A stretch of DNA of 45,323 bases from the NCBI GenBank assembly GCA_019309045.1, contig JAFDGZ010000038.1, forward strand, positions 1-45,323, given 5' to 3'. Under the pieces are notes generated by a model. It saw only the letters and a program-made list of their open reading frames with translations. It did not search any database and was not told where the DNA came from. The position numbers and the translations under genes were made by a program. Within the stretch, counting starts at the first letter, position 1. Every line of letters begins with the position of its first letter. Of the stretch, positions 24,966 to 33,160 are shown one piece after another. Origin of the DNA: Deltaproteobacteria bacterium. GTDB lineage: Bacteria; Desulfobacterota; Syntrophobacteria; BM002.

Positions 24966-25691
24966 TTAACAGCTGTCAGAGAGTGGTTCGATTCCAGCCT
25001 GGCGAATGGCAGCCCTGGCGAGCAGGCCGAGCGAATCAAAGTAGGGCACCTGGAGATGCTCCTGGCTCAAAGCCAGAGGAATCTCGGTGCAGCCGGCAAC
25101 TATCCCTGCTGCTCCCCTGCGGATGAGTCTGCCGACAACCTCGATGAGATCGGCCCTGATTGCAGGACGCGAACGTTGGGGGGAGCTTTTCTTGAGATCG
25201 TAGATGGCCTGCATAACCAGATTCTGGTCGGCTGCCTCGCAGGTGATGGTCTCGATATCACTTTCACTTAGACGCTTCTGGAATGCCCGGCCCTGAATTG
25301 TACCTGAAGTGGCCAGCAACCCTACCTTTTTGACTCCGGGATGTTGAGTCGCTATAGCCTCTGCTACCATATCAAAGATTGAAAGGATCGGCAAGGTTGT
25401 CTGTTCCTGCAATTCTTCCAGGAAATAGTGAGCCGAGACACAGGGAATGATGATGAAATCCGCACCGGCCTGCGCCAGTGTCCTGCATCCTTGCACCAGC
25501 ATGGGCACAGGGGACTCTCCTTTGCCAGTAATGGCTGCAGTGCGGTCGGGCACCTCTGGATTCGAGTAGATGATGACCCGCAAATGGTCCTGATCTCTTG
25601 TTGCCGGGGTATTTTGAATTATCATGGCAAAGCAAGCCAGAGTTGCTTCAGGTCCCATACCACCTAGAATACCGATGACTTTTCGTGACAT
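24966..25691 (-). CDS. Aspartate/glutamate racemase family protein
   Basis: A cofactor-independent racemase family member of 241 residues. It starts with VIGILGGMGPEAT, then YSNPEVPDRTAAI, and has both family cysteines: FIIIPCVSAHYF near residue 82 and GIVAGCTEIPLAL near residue 197. The usual IPCNTAH is here IPCVSAH, so the loop after the first catalytic cysteine has changed and the substrate may differ from aspartate. It lies 26 bp after the ABC transporter ATPase gene, implying the imported amino acid is epimerised. Confidence 0.85.
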   Translation of the reverse strand: MSRKVIGILGGMGPEATLACFAMIIQNTPATRDQDHLRVIIYSNPEVPDRTAAITGKGESPVPMLVQGCRTLAQAGADFIIIPCVSAHYFLEELQEQTTLPILSIFDMVAEAIATQHPGVKKVGLLATSGTIQGRAFQKRLSESDIETITCEAADQNLVMQAIYDLKKSSPQRSRPAIRADLIEVVGRLIRRGAAGIVAGCTEIPLALSQEHLQVPYFDSLGLLARAAIRQAGIEPLSDSC

Positions 25692-25717
25692 TTGTGCCCG
25701 CCTCTTTTATGGTGCAC

Positions 25718-26443
25718 TCAGACCAGAATCTGGCTGAGAAAGTCTCTGGTGCGTTCGTACTTGGGATTCCTGAAGAATTGCTCGTCCGTACCTCGTTCGA
25801 CAATCTTGCCCTCGTCCATGAAGATAATTTCGTCCGCCACCTCCCTGGCAAAGCCCATTTCGTGAGTCACCACGATCATGGTCATTCCCTCTTTGGCAAG
25901 GTCAACCATGACTTCGAGTACCTCGTTGATCATTTCTGGATCCAGCGCTGAAGTGGGCTCATCGAACAGCATGTACTTCGGTTCCATAGCCAGACTGCGA
26001 GCAATGGCAACCCGCTGCTGTTGTCCCCCTGAAAGGTTGGCCGGGTATTCGTGGGCCTTATCGGGTATGCCCACCCTTTCAAGGAGCTCCATGGCCTTTT
26101 TCTCCGCCTCCTTTTTGGTTTTCTTGAGCACTTTCATGGGAGCAAGGCTGATGTTGCGAAGGGCCGTCATGTGCGGGTACAGTTCGAAGCGCTGAAATAC
26201 CATACCGATCTTCTGTCTGAGCTGATAAAAGTTGGTTTTGGGATCGCTCAGGGAGGTGCCGTCAACCAGGATCTCTCCTTGTTGATACGGCTCCAGTCCG
26301 TTGATACAGCGAAGGAGGGTGCTCTTGCCGGAACCACTTGGCCCACAAATTACCACGGTCTGCCCTCGACGGATTGTCTCGTTGATGTCGATGAGCACTT
26401 GAAAATCACCGAACCACTTGCTGACATTCTTGATTTCTATCAT
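25718..26443 (-). CDS. Polar amino-acid ABC transporter ATPase (GlnQ/GltL type)
   Basis: A 241-residue ATPase that drives amino-acid import. Walker A is [19 protein letters not shown] near residue 33, the Q-loop is [14 protein letters not shown], the signature [17 protein letters not shown], Walker [16 protein letters not shown] and the H-loop [15 protein letters not shown]. This matches the polar amino-acid (PAAT) subfamily. Its start overlaps the preceding permease gene by 4 bp. Confidence 0.93.
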   Translation of the reverse strand: MIEIKNVSKWFGDFQVLIDINETIRRGQTVVICGPSGSGKSTLLRCINGLEPYQQGEILVDGTSLSDPKTNFYQLRQKIGMVFQRFELYPHMTALRNISLAPMKVLKKTKKEAEKKAMELLERVGIPDKAHEYPANLSGGQQQRVAIARSLAMEPKYMLFDEPTSALDPEMINEVLEVMVDLAKEGMTMIVVTHEMGFAREVADEIIFMDEGKIVERGTDEQFFRNPKYERTRDFLSQILV

Positions 26444-27099
26444 AGGATTCCTGACTTCCTCGCCTTTCCTTCAAAGTGGAGAGATATCTTGGAACCGATA
26501 AAGCAGAAAACGAAAAAGACAATGGCAACGAATCCGAACAGCTGAATTGAACGCACCTCCAGGTTGTCTACAATTGAGGTACGTCTGACAAACTCCTGCA
26601 CACCGATGACGAAGGCAAGGCTGGTGTCCTGGAAAGTGACGATGGATTGGGTGATCAGGCTGGGCAGCATGCGTCTGAAAGCCAGAGGGATCAGAATATA
26701 ACGAGCTGTCTGCGAATAAGTCAGACCTGTGGAGTAGGCCGCATGTATCAAGTCTCTACTGATAGACTGGTAGCCGGCGCGAAATATCTCTCCAAAATAC
26801 GTTGCTTCAAAGATAATGAATGAAATGACTGCTGAGAGAAAGGGATTGAGAGGTCTGCCGGCGAATATGGGCATAACGAAATAGAACCAGAATATGACCA
26901 GAATAAGCGGCATATTGCGGACAAAATTGACGTAGACAGTGACTGGTTGATAGATCCACTTGCTCCTCGAAATCCTGCCCAGACCCACCATGATCCCCAG
27001 GGCAATTCCTCCTGCCAGAGCCCAGAAAGTGAGCTGGAGGGTAACCAGAAATCCCCCCATCAAGAACGGCAGGTTGCGGGCCACAGCATCGAACATCAT
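26440..27099 (-). CDS. Polar amino-acid ABC transporter permease
   Basis: The second permease subunit, 219 residues, with about five hydrophobic helices. PAAT-family motifs are [20 protein letters not shown] near residue 18, [19 protein letters not shown], and the EAA-like loop [23 protein letters not shown]. It overlaps both its neighbours by 4 bp, a tight operon. Confidence 0.92.
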   Translation of the reverse strand: MMFDAVARNLPFLMGGFLVTLQLTFWALAGGIALGIMVGLGRISRSKWIYQPVTVYVNFVRNMPLILVIFWFYFVMPIFAGRPLNPFLSAVISFIIFEATYFGEIFRAGYQSISRDLIHAAYSTGLTYSQTARYILIPLAFRRMLPSLITQSIVTFQDTSLAFVIGVQEFVRRTSIVDNLEVRSIQLFGFVAIVFFVFCFIGSKISLHFEGKARKSGIL

Positions 27100-27815
27100 T
27101 GCCTCCCGATCATGCCGGGAATCTTGAATTTGGCTTCAATGATCCCCATGAGGCGCACCACGGTGAGTCCAAGGAGCAGGTAGATCAACATGGCTCCTGT
27201 AGTTGCCTCCAAGCCGTGGAAGGTTTCAGCGTCGATTCGGTAGCTCATAAAAGTCAATTCAGCCACTCCTATGGTCATGGCGATGGATGAATTCTTGAAA
27301 ATTGTGAGAAACTCAGTGGTGATAGGTGGTATGATGATTCGCAGGGCATACGGGATAATCACATAACGATACATTTGGTAGTAGGTCATTCCAGTTGACA
27401 GAACTGCCTGATATTGCTCTTTGTTGATAGAGGCAAAGCCGGCGCGCATGTGTTCAGCTACACGTGAGGCCGTATACAGTCCCAGAGCAAAAATAGAAAC
27501 GTAGTAGTTGAGACCCAGAATCTGGTTGATTTCCCTGCCGATATGTTCACCGAAAATCATGGGCCCGGCATAGTACCAGAAGAAAAGCTGGACCAGGAAA
27601 GGTATATTTCGAAAGAGTTCAGTGTAGGCCGTGGCAACGAAGCGCAACCAGCGCCACGGGGTCACCCGCAGGGTTCCAATCATAATGCCGAGGAACAGTG
27701 CGATGATCCAGGCGATGAAACCGATCTTCAAGGTGAGCCAGATGCCTTGCAGCAGCCAAATGCCGTAAGGCTGCCGCCACAGTACGCCCCAGTCGAACGT
27801 GTAGTTCATTCCCAT
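27096..27815 (-). CDS. Polar amino-acid ABC transporter permease
   Basis: The first permease subunit, 239 residues from the start at 27815. ELFRNIPFLVQLFFWYY and GMTYYQMYRYVIIPYALR (the EAA loop touching the ATPase) are characteristic of GltJ/HisQ-type permeases. The frame is open back to 27857, but homologous proteins start near MNYTFDW, so the methionine at 27815 (or 27809) is preferred. It forms a heterodimer with the next gene product. Confidence 0.9.
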   Translation of the reverse strand: MGMNYTFDWGVLWRQPYGIWLLQGIWLTLKIGFIAWIIALFLGIMIGTLRVTPWRWLRFVATAYTELFRNIPFLVQLFFWYYAGPMIFGEHIGREINQILGLNYYVSIFALGLYTASRVAEHMRAGFASINKEQYQAVLSTGMTYYQMYRYVIIPYALRIIIPPITTEFLTIFKNSSIAMTIGVAELTFMSYRIDAETFHGLEATTGAMLIYLLLGLTVVRLMGIIEAKFKIPGMIGRQ

Positions 27816-27881
27816 GAGTTGTATTCCAGACAGGGAGAAGCAGAGGGAGGCCGACAAACCTCCCTCTATCGAGAAGAAGAG

Positions 27882-28778
27882 CTATTTTTTCCACCAACCG
27901 TCTGAAATGGGATAGACCATCATCTGTAGATAGTTCCTGTAGGCTTCGGACATAGGGATGGGGACAACACCATTGGGTCCCATCCATTTATCGTACAGTT
28001 CAAAGAATTTGCCGGTCTTGATGGACCAGATTATGGTGTTGTTAACGAAGTCCCGGAAGTCGGAGTTTCCCTCACGCATAATATAGGCATAGGGTTCGTA
28101 GGCAATAGCAAAGGGGACGGTCATCCATTTTTCCGGGTGCTGATCTTTCATTCGCAATCCTTCCAGAAGACTGCGGTCAGTGGAGTAGGCCTCGATTTTT
28201 CCACTTTTCAAAGCCAACATTCCCTGAGGATGGGTTTCAGTGACAACAATGTCCCTGGGTTTAAATTTACCTTGTTTGGCCAGAGCTTCCACTGCCCGCA
28301 GGTTCGTTGTCCCCCTGGCGGCACCCACCCGTTTGCCGTTGAGATCCTCCAGCTTGGTGATGCCGCTGTCCTTGGCAACCAGGAAGGTGGTCTCTGAGAA
28401 GAAGAAAATCATGCTAAAATCAGCCTGTTCTTCCCGCTTCTGGGTGTAGGTGGTGGAGCCCATTTCCACGTCGATGGTACCGTTTACTACCATGGGTATA
28501 CGAGTTTTCGGGGTAACGGTGTACGGTACTATCTCAATTTTCTTGCCGAATCGTTTGCTGAGGTTTTCCGCCAACAGATGAGCCATATCTACAGAAAAGC
28601 CAACGTGCTTTCCCACCTTTGGGTCCACATAGGCGAAAGGTATGGATCCCTCCCTGAACCCCAGTTTGATCTTGCCTGTCTTCTCTATCTGGTCCATGGT
28701 CTGATCAGCCAAGACCGGCGCGGCCAAAAGAGACACACAGCAGGCAATTGCCAGAGCAATTATCCCTACTCTCTTCAT
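27882..28778 (-). CDS. Periplasmic amino-acid binding protein (SBP_bac_3)
   Basis: A 298-residue binding protein with a clean signal peptide ending PVLA-DQT near residue 25. The family-3 domain follows: KTGKIKLGFREGSIPFAYVD, GFSVDMAHLLAENL, VNGTIDVEMGSTTYTQKREE and GKRVGAARGTTNLRAVEAL. It is closest in style to glutamate/aspartate-binding GltI. GGAGG directly precedes the ATG. It is the first gene of the transporter-racemase-desulfhydrase cluster; the real ligand, including whether it is a D-amino acid, is not shown. Confidence 0.92.
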   Translation of the reverse strand: MKRVGIIALAIACCVSLLAAPVLADQTMDQIEKTGKIKLGFREGSIPFAYVDPKVGKHVGFSVDMAHLLAENLSKRFGKKIEIVPYTVTPKTRIPMVVNGTIDVEMGSTTYTQKREEQADFSMIFFFSETTFLVAKDSGITKLEDLNGKRVGAARGTTNLRAVEALAKQGKFKPRDIVVTETHPQGMLALKSGKIEAYSTDRSLLEGLRMKDQHPEKWMTVPFAIAYEPYAYIMREGNSDFRDFVNNTIIWSIKTGKFFELYDKWMGPNGVVPIPMSEAYRNYLQMMVYPISDGWWKK

Positions 28779-28824
28779 TTTTTCCTCCTTTGCCTGGTGA
28801 TGTGATGCAGATGAAATGATTGGA

Positions 28825-28890
28825 CCGGAACAGTGCTTTAATGGAGCCAGCTCCGTACCCTGTACTTTTCCCGAGCAAGCGCTGTTCCGG
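28825..28890 (-). repeat. Long inverted repeat in the leader of the amino-acid transporter operon
   Basis: CCGGAACAGTGCT (28825-28837) and AGCGCTGTTCCGG (28878-28890) are complementary over 13 positions with one G-T mismatch, enclosing 40 nt that contain a second hairpin, GGAGC-CA-GCTCC (28843-28854). The whole 391 bp gap 28779-29169 between this operon and arfB otherwise shows no gene. On the minus strand the structure starts about 50 nt before the binding-protein ATG, so it could be a cis-regulatory RNA or a protein binding site. No known riboswitch consensus was recognised. Confidence 0.5.
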
Positions 28891-29169
28891 GGCCCGCAAT
28901 AAGATGCAAACCACTATAGCGCATCACGGTTTCCGAAGCAACAACAGGCCCGTCCTCCACATTCACGGTTTTATGGGCTTGAGGGGTATGTAACCGTGTA
29001 CTGTTGAAGAACGAGTCCTCGACTCTCTCCAGTGAAAAGAGAACATTGCACAGACTGTAAAGAGGGAGTATTCTGGTTGATACTGACGTCGTGTGTTCCC
29101 TGTGGCAGAGGGTTGCTTTTCACAGTTGGGACTTGCGCAGACTTAGCAGCAAGGTTGAGGGTTCCGACC

Positions 29170-29586
29170 ATGCTGAGAATCTCAGACGAAATAGCTGTGC
29201 TAATGCATGAAGTGGAATTGCAGCCGATTCGGGCGCAGGGTGCGGGTGGTCAGAAGGTTAACAAGGTGGCCACCGCAGTGCACCTCCGTTTTGATATCAA
29301 GGGATCGTCGCTGCCTGAAACCTGTAAAGAAGCGCTGCTGAGGTACAATGATCATCGTATTTCAAAAGAGGGTATAATTATCATCAAGGCCCAGCGGTAT
29401 CGCAATCTGGAAAAGAACAGAGAAGATGCACTCAACCGACTGAAAGAACTGATCAAGGGAGCGACTGTTGTCCGCAAAAAGCGAAAACCTACAAAGCCCC
29501 CACGAAGGTGGCAAGAAAGACGCCTCGAAAGCAAAATACGGCGAGGACAATTGAAAAGATTGAGACAAAGGATTGAAGAGGAATAG
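29170..29586 (+). CDS. arfB: Alternative ribosome-rescue factor B (peptidyl-tRNA hydrolase ArfB/YaeJ)
   Basis: Releases nascent chains from ribosomes stalled without a stop codon. The 138-residue protein carries the catalytic GGQ motif (residues 26-28 in RAQGAGGQKVNKVATAVHLR) and a basic C-terminal tail (KPTKPPRRWQERR...KLK-like RGQLKRLRQR) that inserts in the mRNA entry channel. These two features and the short length set it apart from RF1/RF2. Start 29170 is chosen because the family starts near this MLRIS; GAGGG lies upstream. The upstream part of the frame (from 29032) shows no homology. Confidence 0.93.
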   Translation: MLRISDEIAVLMHEVELQPIRAQGAGGQKVNKVATAVHLRFDIKGSSLPETCKEALLRYNDHRISKEGIIIIKAQRYRNLEKNREDALNRLKELIKGATVVRKKRKPTKPPRRWQERRLESKIRRGQLKRLRQRIEEE

Positions 29587-29682
29587 TCCTGTGACGCAGT
29601 GGCAACAACACATGATCACGAGTTAGAGCGATTTCAACATCAGCCAGATTCTTCCCTCTAATCTGGAGGCACGGTTGTTAAA

Positions 29683-29841
29683 ATGAGTAGCAAGAACAAG
29701 ATATTGGCCGGTCTGATTATGATTGCTGTGGTGGACTGGGTAGTTCCTCTGCCAATTGTCGGCATTCTGCTCATCTACGTGCTTCTGCAAAGGCCGCCAT
29801 GGTTCAAGCAAATGGTAGCCCAGGTGTATGGCGCCGATTGA
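29683..29841 (+). CDS. Small membrane protein, 52 residues
   Basis: A short frame from ATG (29683) to TGA (29839-29841). One long hydrophobic stretch (ILAGLIMIAVVDWVVPLPIV and on to IYVLLQ) is followed by a basic RPPWFKQ. GGAGG at 29664-29668 precedes it. It lies between arfB and fxsA on the same strand. Not recognised as a named family; the coherent membrane profile suggests a real gene. Confidence 0.6.
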   Translation: MSSKNKILAGLIMIAVVDWVVPLPIVGILLIYVLLQRPPWFKQMVAQVYGAD

Positions 29842-29911
29842 AGAGAGCAGAGCAGCGTCCTGCATACTGCAAATGCCGCAGCCGTGGACGGACTCACCAG
29901 GAGTTATTTGT

Positions 29912-30301
29912 ATGTTTCTCAAGCTCTTTCTAGGTTTTACCCTTGTGCCCATCGCAGAGATCTATTTGCTGATCAAAATCGGCTCACACATAGGCGCACT
30001 CAATACCATTGCTGTGGTGATTGTTACCGGCATCCTGGGTGCTTCCCTGGCAAGGCTGCAGGGCCTTCAGACGCTTGTTAGGGTTCGGCAGAGTCTGGAG
30101 CATGGTGAACTCCCGGCAGAGGAAATGCTGGATGCCCTGCTTATCTTCGTGGCTGGAGTCGTGCTTTTGACGCCTGGCTTCATAACTGATCTTGCGGGGC
30201 TTGCCTTGCTGATTCCGCAGTCGAGGAACAGATTCAAACGGTGGCTGCGGAAAAAATTCGATGTGTGGATGACAACTCACCCTTATGGTGAGAGCTGGTA
30301 A
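29912..30301 (+). CDS. fxsA: FxsA family membrane protein
   Basis: A 129-residue inner-membrane protein of the FxsA family (named for suppression of F exclusion of phage T7 in E. coli; cellular role unclear). Features: FTLVPIAEIYLLIKIG near the N-terminus, VIVTGILGASLARLQGL, and VAGVVLLTPGFITDLAGLAL with the conserved PGFxTD. AGGAG ends 8 nt before the ATG at 29912. The open frame extends further upstream but without homology. Confidence 0.9.
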   Translation: MFLKLFLGFTLVPIAEIYLLIKIGSHIGALNTIAVVIVTGILGASLARLQGLQTLVRVRQSLEHGELPAEEMLDALLIFVAGVVLLTPGFITDLAGLALLIPQSRNRFKRWLRKKFDVWMTTHPYGESW

Positions 30302-30353
30302 GAGAGAGGAACGCCGTGCTGTCAGGAAAAGCGGCAGGATTATCTGGTGGTAA

Positions 30354-31331
30354 ATGACCCGGAAAAGAGATCTATCCAAAAGAAGAAAATATAGATATTT
30401 ATTTGGACCAGTACCCTCTCGTCGATTCGGGCGGTCTCTGGGTGTGGATCTTACGCCTTTCAAGACATGCAGTCTGGATTGCATCTTTTGTCAACTGGGG
30501 CGAACAACACACAAGACCGTTGTTCGCCAGGAATACGTTCCTACTGCTGAAGTAATTGCCGAACTGGAAAAGTGGTTAGAGACTGACGGCAAGGCAGACT
30601 ATATTACCCTTTCCGGTTCAGGAGAACCAACACTGCATAGTTGCTTCGGCGAGGTTATCGAGTTCATCAAAGTAAAGAGCACAATTCCAACGGCGCTTCT
30701 AACTAATGGCACTATGCTGCAGTCCCAGGAAGTTCGGCAGGCGGCTTCTCAGGCCAATACTGTGAAGGTTTCTCTGAGCGCCTGGGATCAGGATTCCTAC
30801 GAGAGAGTGAACCGACCCCACCAGCAATTGCAGTTCGATCAACTGGTTGAAAGTCAGAGGGTTTTTGCAGCGCAATTCAGCGGAAAATTATGGCTGGAGA
30901 TTTTTCTTATAGAAGGCGTCAACTCAATGCCCGAGGATGTGAGAAAAATCGCCGCTTTGGTAAGGACAATCAATGTGGAACGTGTTCAATTTAACACTGC
31001 TATACGTCCCTCGGCTGAACAGTTTGTCAAACCGCTGTCACATGAAGACATGCGTGTTCTAGTTCACCTGTTTCAGCCGCCGGCAGAGATCATCCCAGAA
31101 TTCAGCGCAGCCACAGTAAAAAAAATGCCGGTTACGCAAGAGATGGTTTTTTCCATGCTGCAGCGCCGTCCGTGCACGGCGGAACAAATAGCCGATGCAT
31201 TCAACATGCATCCGAATGAGGTAGCGAAATATCTCGGAAGATTGCTTCGAACAGAAAGGATCCGAACAGTGCGCAAGAATGGCGTGGTTTACTATCTAGC
31301 CGCCGGCAGGGAAGTAATAATGGGGGACTAG
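30354..31331 (+). CDS. Radical SAM protein (COG0731-type Fe-S oxidoreductase) with C-terminal winged helix
   Basis: A 325-residue radical SAM enzyme. The 4Fe-4S cysteines are Cys39, Cys43 and Cys46 in CSLDCIFC, preceded by the family leader YLFGPVPSRRFGRSLGVDL. ITLSGSGEPTLH (the GGE-like SAM motif) and VSLSAWDQDSYERVNRP follow. The last 70 residues resemble a helix-turn-helix (TAEQIADAFNMHPNEVAKYL). This group is related to, but shorter than, wyosine-forming TYW1 enzymes; substrate unknown. It is convergent with the next gene. Confidence 0.87.
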   Translation: MTRKRDLSKRRKYRYLFGPVPSRRFGRSLGVDLTPFKTCSLDCIFCQLGRTTHKTVVRQEYVPTAEVIAELEKWLETDGKADYITLSGSGEPTLHSCFGEVIEFIKVKSTIPTALLTNGTMLQSQEVRQAASQANTVKVSLSAWDQDSYERVNRPHQQLQFDQLVESQRVFAAQFSGKLWLEIFLIEGVNSMPEDVRKIAALVRTINVERVQFNTAIRPSAEQFVKPLSHEDMRVLVHLFQPPAEIIPEFSAATVKKMPVTQEMVFSMLQRRPCTAEQIADAFNMHPNEVAKYLGRLLRTERIRTVRKNGVVYYLAAGREVIMGD

Positions 31332-31345
31332 AGTGCCCGGTAACA

Positions 31346-31876
31346 TCAGCTTTCAATGTCTATGGCTTGCTCAAGTGACAGACCAGCACAGAATCTCTCG
31401 AACATAATTGTAGCCTTATCCATGTGTCCACCAGCAAATCTCAAGAACGCATCAACATGATTTCGCATGTTGAGATACCATGCTGCAATATCAGCGTCTG
31501 AGTACCCCAAGATTTTTCCCATTCTGGCATCATAACTGGCATCGTGGGGCAATTCTACGATCTCTGTTGCAGCAACCGTGGCCGTCTTCTTGCTCAAAGC
31601 GATGGTGAGGCCTATTATTCCGTCACTATCTGCGATCGGTGCCACGAAGAGAGTATTAGCGCACGGGGTTGGTTTTCGGTTGAACCAAGCATTAACAATT
31701 TTTTCAAACGTTGCTTTATCAACCGTTTGAGGCCAGTTATCAAAAATTACTGGTTTAGCCCCGGAGCACAATGCAACCATCTCGTCTTCAACGCCTCCGA
31801 AAGGGTCTATCTTGCCGCCTTGAGCGGCCTTCGTGAGCTCCTCGATAGTCATCTGCCATGCTTCCTTACTCTGCAT
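31346..31876 (-). CDS. Hypothetical protein, 176 residues
   Basis: Not recognised. The protein is soluble, slightly acidic and has three cysteines (VALCSGAKP, PTPCANT, ERFCAGL). The N-terminal part begins MTIEELTKAAQGGKIDPFG, a central TLFVAPIADSDGIIGLTIAL looks like a beta core, and the end is helical. GGGAGA lies before the ATG. Nothing around it (radical SAM gene on one side, a possible integrase scrap on the other) tells its function. Confidence 0.7.
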   Translation of the reverse strand: MQSKEAWQMTIEELTKAAQGGKIDPFGGVEDEMVALCSGAKPVIFDNWPQTVDKATFEKIVNAWFNRKPTPCANTLFVAPIADSDGIIGLTIALSKKTATVAATEIVELPHDASYDARMGKILGYSDADIAAWYLNMRNHVDAFLRFAGGHMDKATIMFERFCAGLSLEQAIDIES

Positions 31877-31930
31877 GATTTCTCCCTGCGAAAAAGAGCG
31901 CGACCTTGTTAACTAAGGTATACTAACATG

Positions 31931-32116
31931 CTATCGTTCTTTTCTGCCAAGCTTTTCTTTTCCAGCTGAATGTCGGTTTCGATTTGGCAGGCAATGTATC
32001 AAGCCAGTTTGACCTTCCTGCCGCACCGCCTCAGCCAACAAAGTGCGGGTGAGAACACGAGATGTATGTCCAACCATCTGAAGGATCATGAGAACTTTCT
32101 CGTCTGTTTGACACAA
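31931..32116 (-). pseudogene. Possible C-terminal scrap of a tyrosine recombinase
   Basis: A 61-codon frame with VLMILQMVGHTSRVLTRT followed by AEAVRQE. ILxMVGHxSxxxTxxY is the box II region of phage-type integrases, but the catalytic tyrosine that should follow is absent and no upstream catalytic domain exists. It abuts the VapBC-type pair and may be a leftover of an integration event. The identification rests on one short motif. Confidence 0.3.
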
Positions 32117-32149
32117 TGGAAAAACTGTCTTACAATGACGGTAAGACAG
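32108..32149 (+). promoter_or_regulatory. Promoter and palindromic operator of the VapBC pair
   Basis: TTGACA (32108-32113) and TACAAT (32131-32136) are 17 bp apart, a near-consensus sigma-70 promoter. The perfect inverted repeat CTGTCTTAC (32125-32133) / GTAAGACAG (32141-32149), 7 nt apart, overlaps the -10 box and the start site. This is the usual arrangement for autorepression by an AbrB-type VapB with VapC. Confidence 0.75.
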
Positions 32150-32168
32150 ACAGCAGTGGGGATCAAAT

Positions 32169-32417
32169 ATGCCCGAAGCAGTTCTTTCTTCTAAAGGTCA
32201 GGTTGTCCTGCCCAGAGAGATTCGAGAGACACTGGGCTTGAGGGAAGGAGATCGTCTGCGGGTTGAGATCGAAGATGACCATATCACCATCCGACCGATA
32301 CGGTCCAGTAATGTGCAGGACTGGCGACGCTGGCGCGGTGTTCTTGCTGGAACAACCGCCCTGGCAGATCACCTGGCCGAGCATAGTGAAGAGGTGACTG
32401 ATGAGCGTCTGCCTTGA
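32169..32417 (+). CDS. vapB: AbrB/MazE-type antitoxin (VapB)
   Basis: An 82-residue antitoxin. The N-terminal swapped-hairpin DNA-binding domain reads AVLSSKGQVVLPREIRETLG then LREGDRLRVEIEDDHITIRP, a textbook AbrB/SpoVT fold. The C-terminal tail from about residue 48 should wrap the toxin. The stop lies 17 bp inside the toxin gene, giving coupled translation. The palindromic operator lies 20 bp upstream. Confidence 0.92.
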   Translation: MPEAVLSSKGQVVLPREIRETLGLREGDRLRVEIEDDHITIRPIRSSNVQDWRRWRGVLAGTTALADHLAEHSEEVTDERLP

Positions 32418-32820
32418 TGCTTTCGCAATGCTGAGCTGGCTACAGGATGCGGCAGGAGCTCATGAGGTAGAAGAATATCTGACCCGGGCAGCCGAGGATG
32501 AACAATTCAATTGTTACCTTTCCACGATCAATCTGGGAGAGGTCTTCTATCGTCTTGTACGTGTTCGAAACCTTGAAGAGGCTGAAGCTTTCTGGGAAGA
32601 GGTTCGGCGGGGGAATCTGCCTGTGAAGCTGGTGGAACCCACGCGCAACAGAGTCCGTGAGGCAGCTCGCATAAAAGGTCAGTATCCTGTAGCTTTCGCG
32701 GATGCCTTCGCCGCCCAAACAGCGCGAGAAAAGGCAGTGCCACTGGTCACAGGTGATCCTGAATTGAAGATACTGGCAGACAAAGGCATGATTTCTTTGC
32801 TTTGGTTGGGACCCGCCTGA
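32401..32820 (+). CDS. vapC: PIN-domain ribonuclease toxin (VapC)
   Basis: A 139-residue PIN nuclease with the acidic metal-binding residues: Asp6 (VCLDAFAM), a Glu in INLGEVFYRL, Asp in VAFADAFAAQTA, and Asp in VTGDPELKIL. VapC toxins cleave tRNA or rRNA at single sites and halt growth when free of VapB. It overlaps vapB by 17 bp and the set looks intact. Confidence 0.92.
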   Translation: MSVCLDAFAMLSWLQDAAGAHEVEEYLTRAAEDEQFNCYLSTINLGEVFYRLVRVRNLEEAEAFWEEVRRGNLPVKLVEPTRNRVREAARIKGQYPVAFADAFAAQTAREKAVPLVTGDPELKILADKGMISLLWLGPA

Positions 32821-33160
32821 TCAGCTGCTATGGCTGCCATTTCTCCGTTCAGTGGTTTTCGTTGTTTTTCCACTAATTTTTGTTGTTATTTCATTCTTCT
32901 CCATTCCTGGCCTAACAATTCTGATCTTGCTCGCTGCAACTGCCAGTTGAGTTAGGGATAATTGAGGATGGCCTCTATTCTCGGGATCGCTGTTTTTGTC
33001 CCCGTTGGTACAATAATCTTTACCACTTGCAAGCGGCTGTTTATGAAACATCCAGGCCAGGGTGCTTTTTGAGAGTAGTCGTTTTATGCTGGAGTGCGGC
33101 GAACACAATGTGGCAAATTAGGCTATCCCTTCGTCCCCGATCAAGAGAATTGTCAGGTAT
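32821..33160. other. Gene-free stretch between vapC and the EamA transporter
   Basis: 340 bp with low coding signal. A minus-strand frame of 95 codons here (32821-33108) has a Lys/Thr-rich composition, no motif and no ribosome binding site, so it is not called. Base composition is richer in T and A than in the flanking genes. No hairpin or promoter was recognised. Confidence 0.4.

Noticed and set aside
32821-33108. 95-codon minus-strand open frame
   Set aside because: Lys/Thr-rich composition, no Shine-Dalgarno and no recognisable domain.
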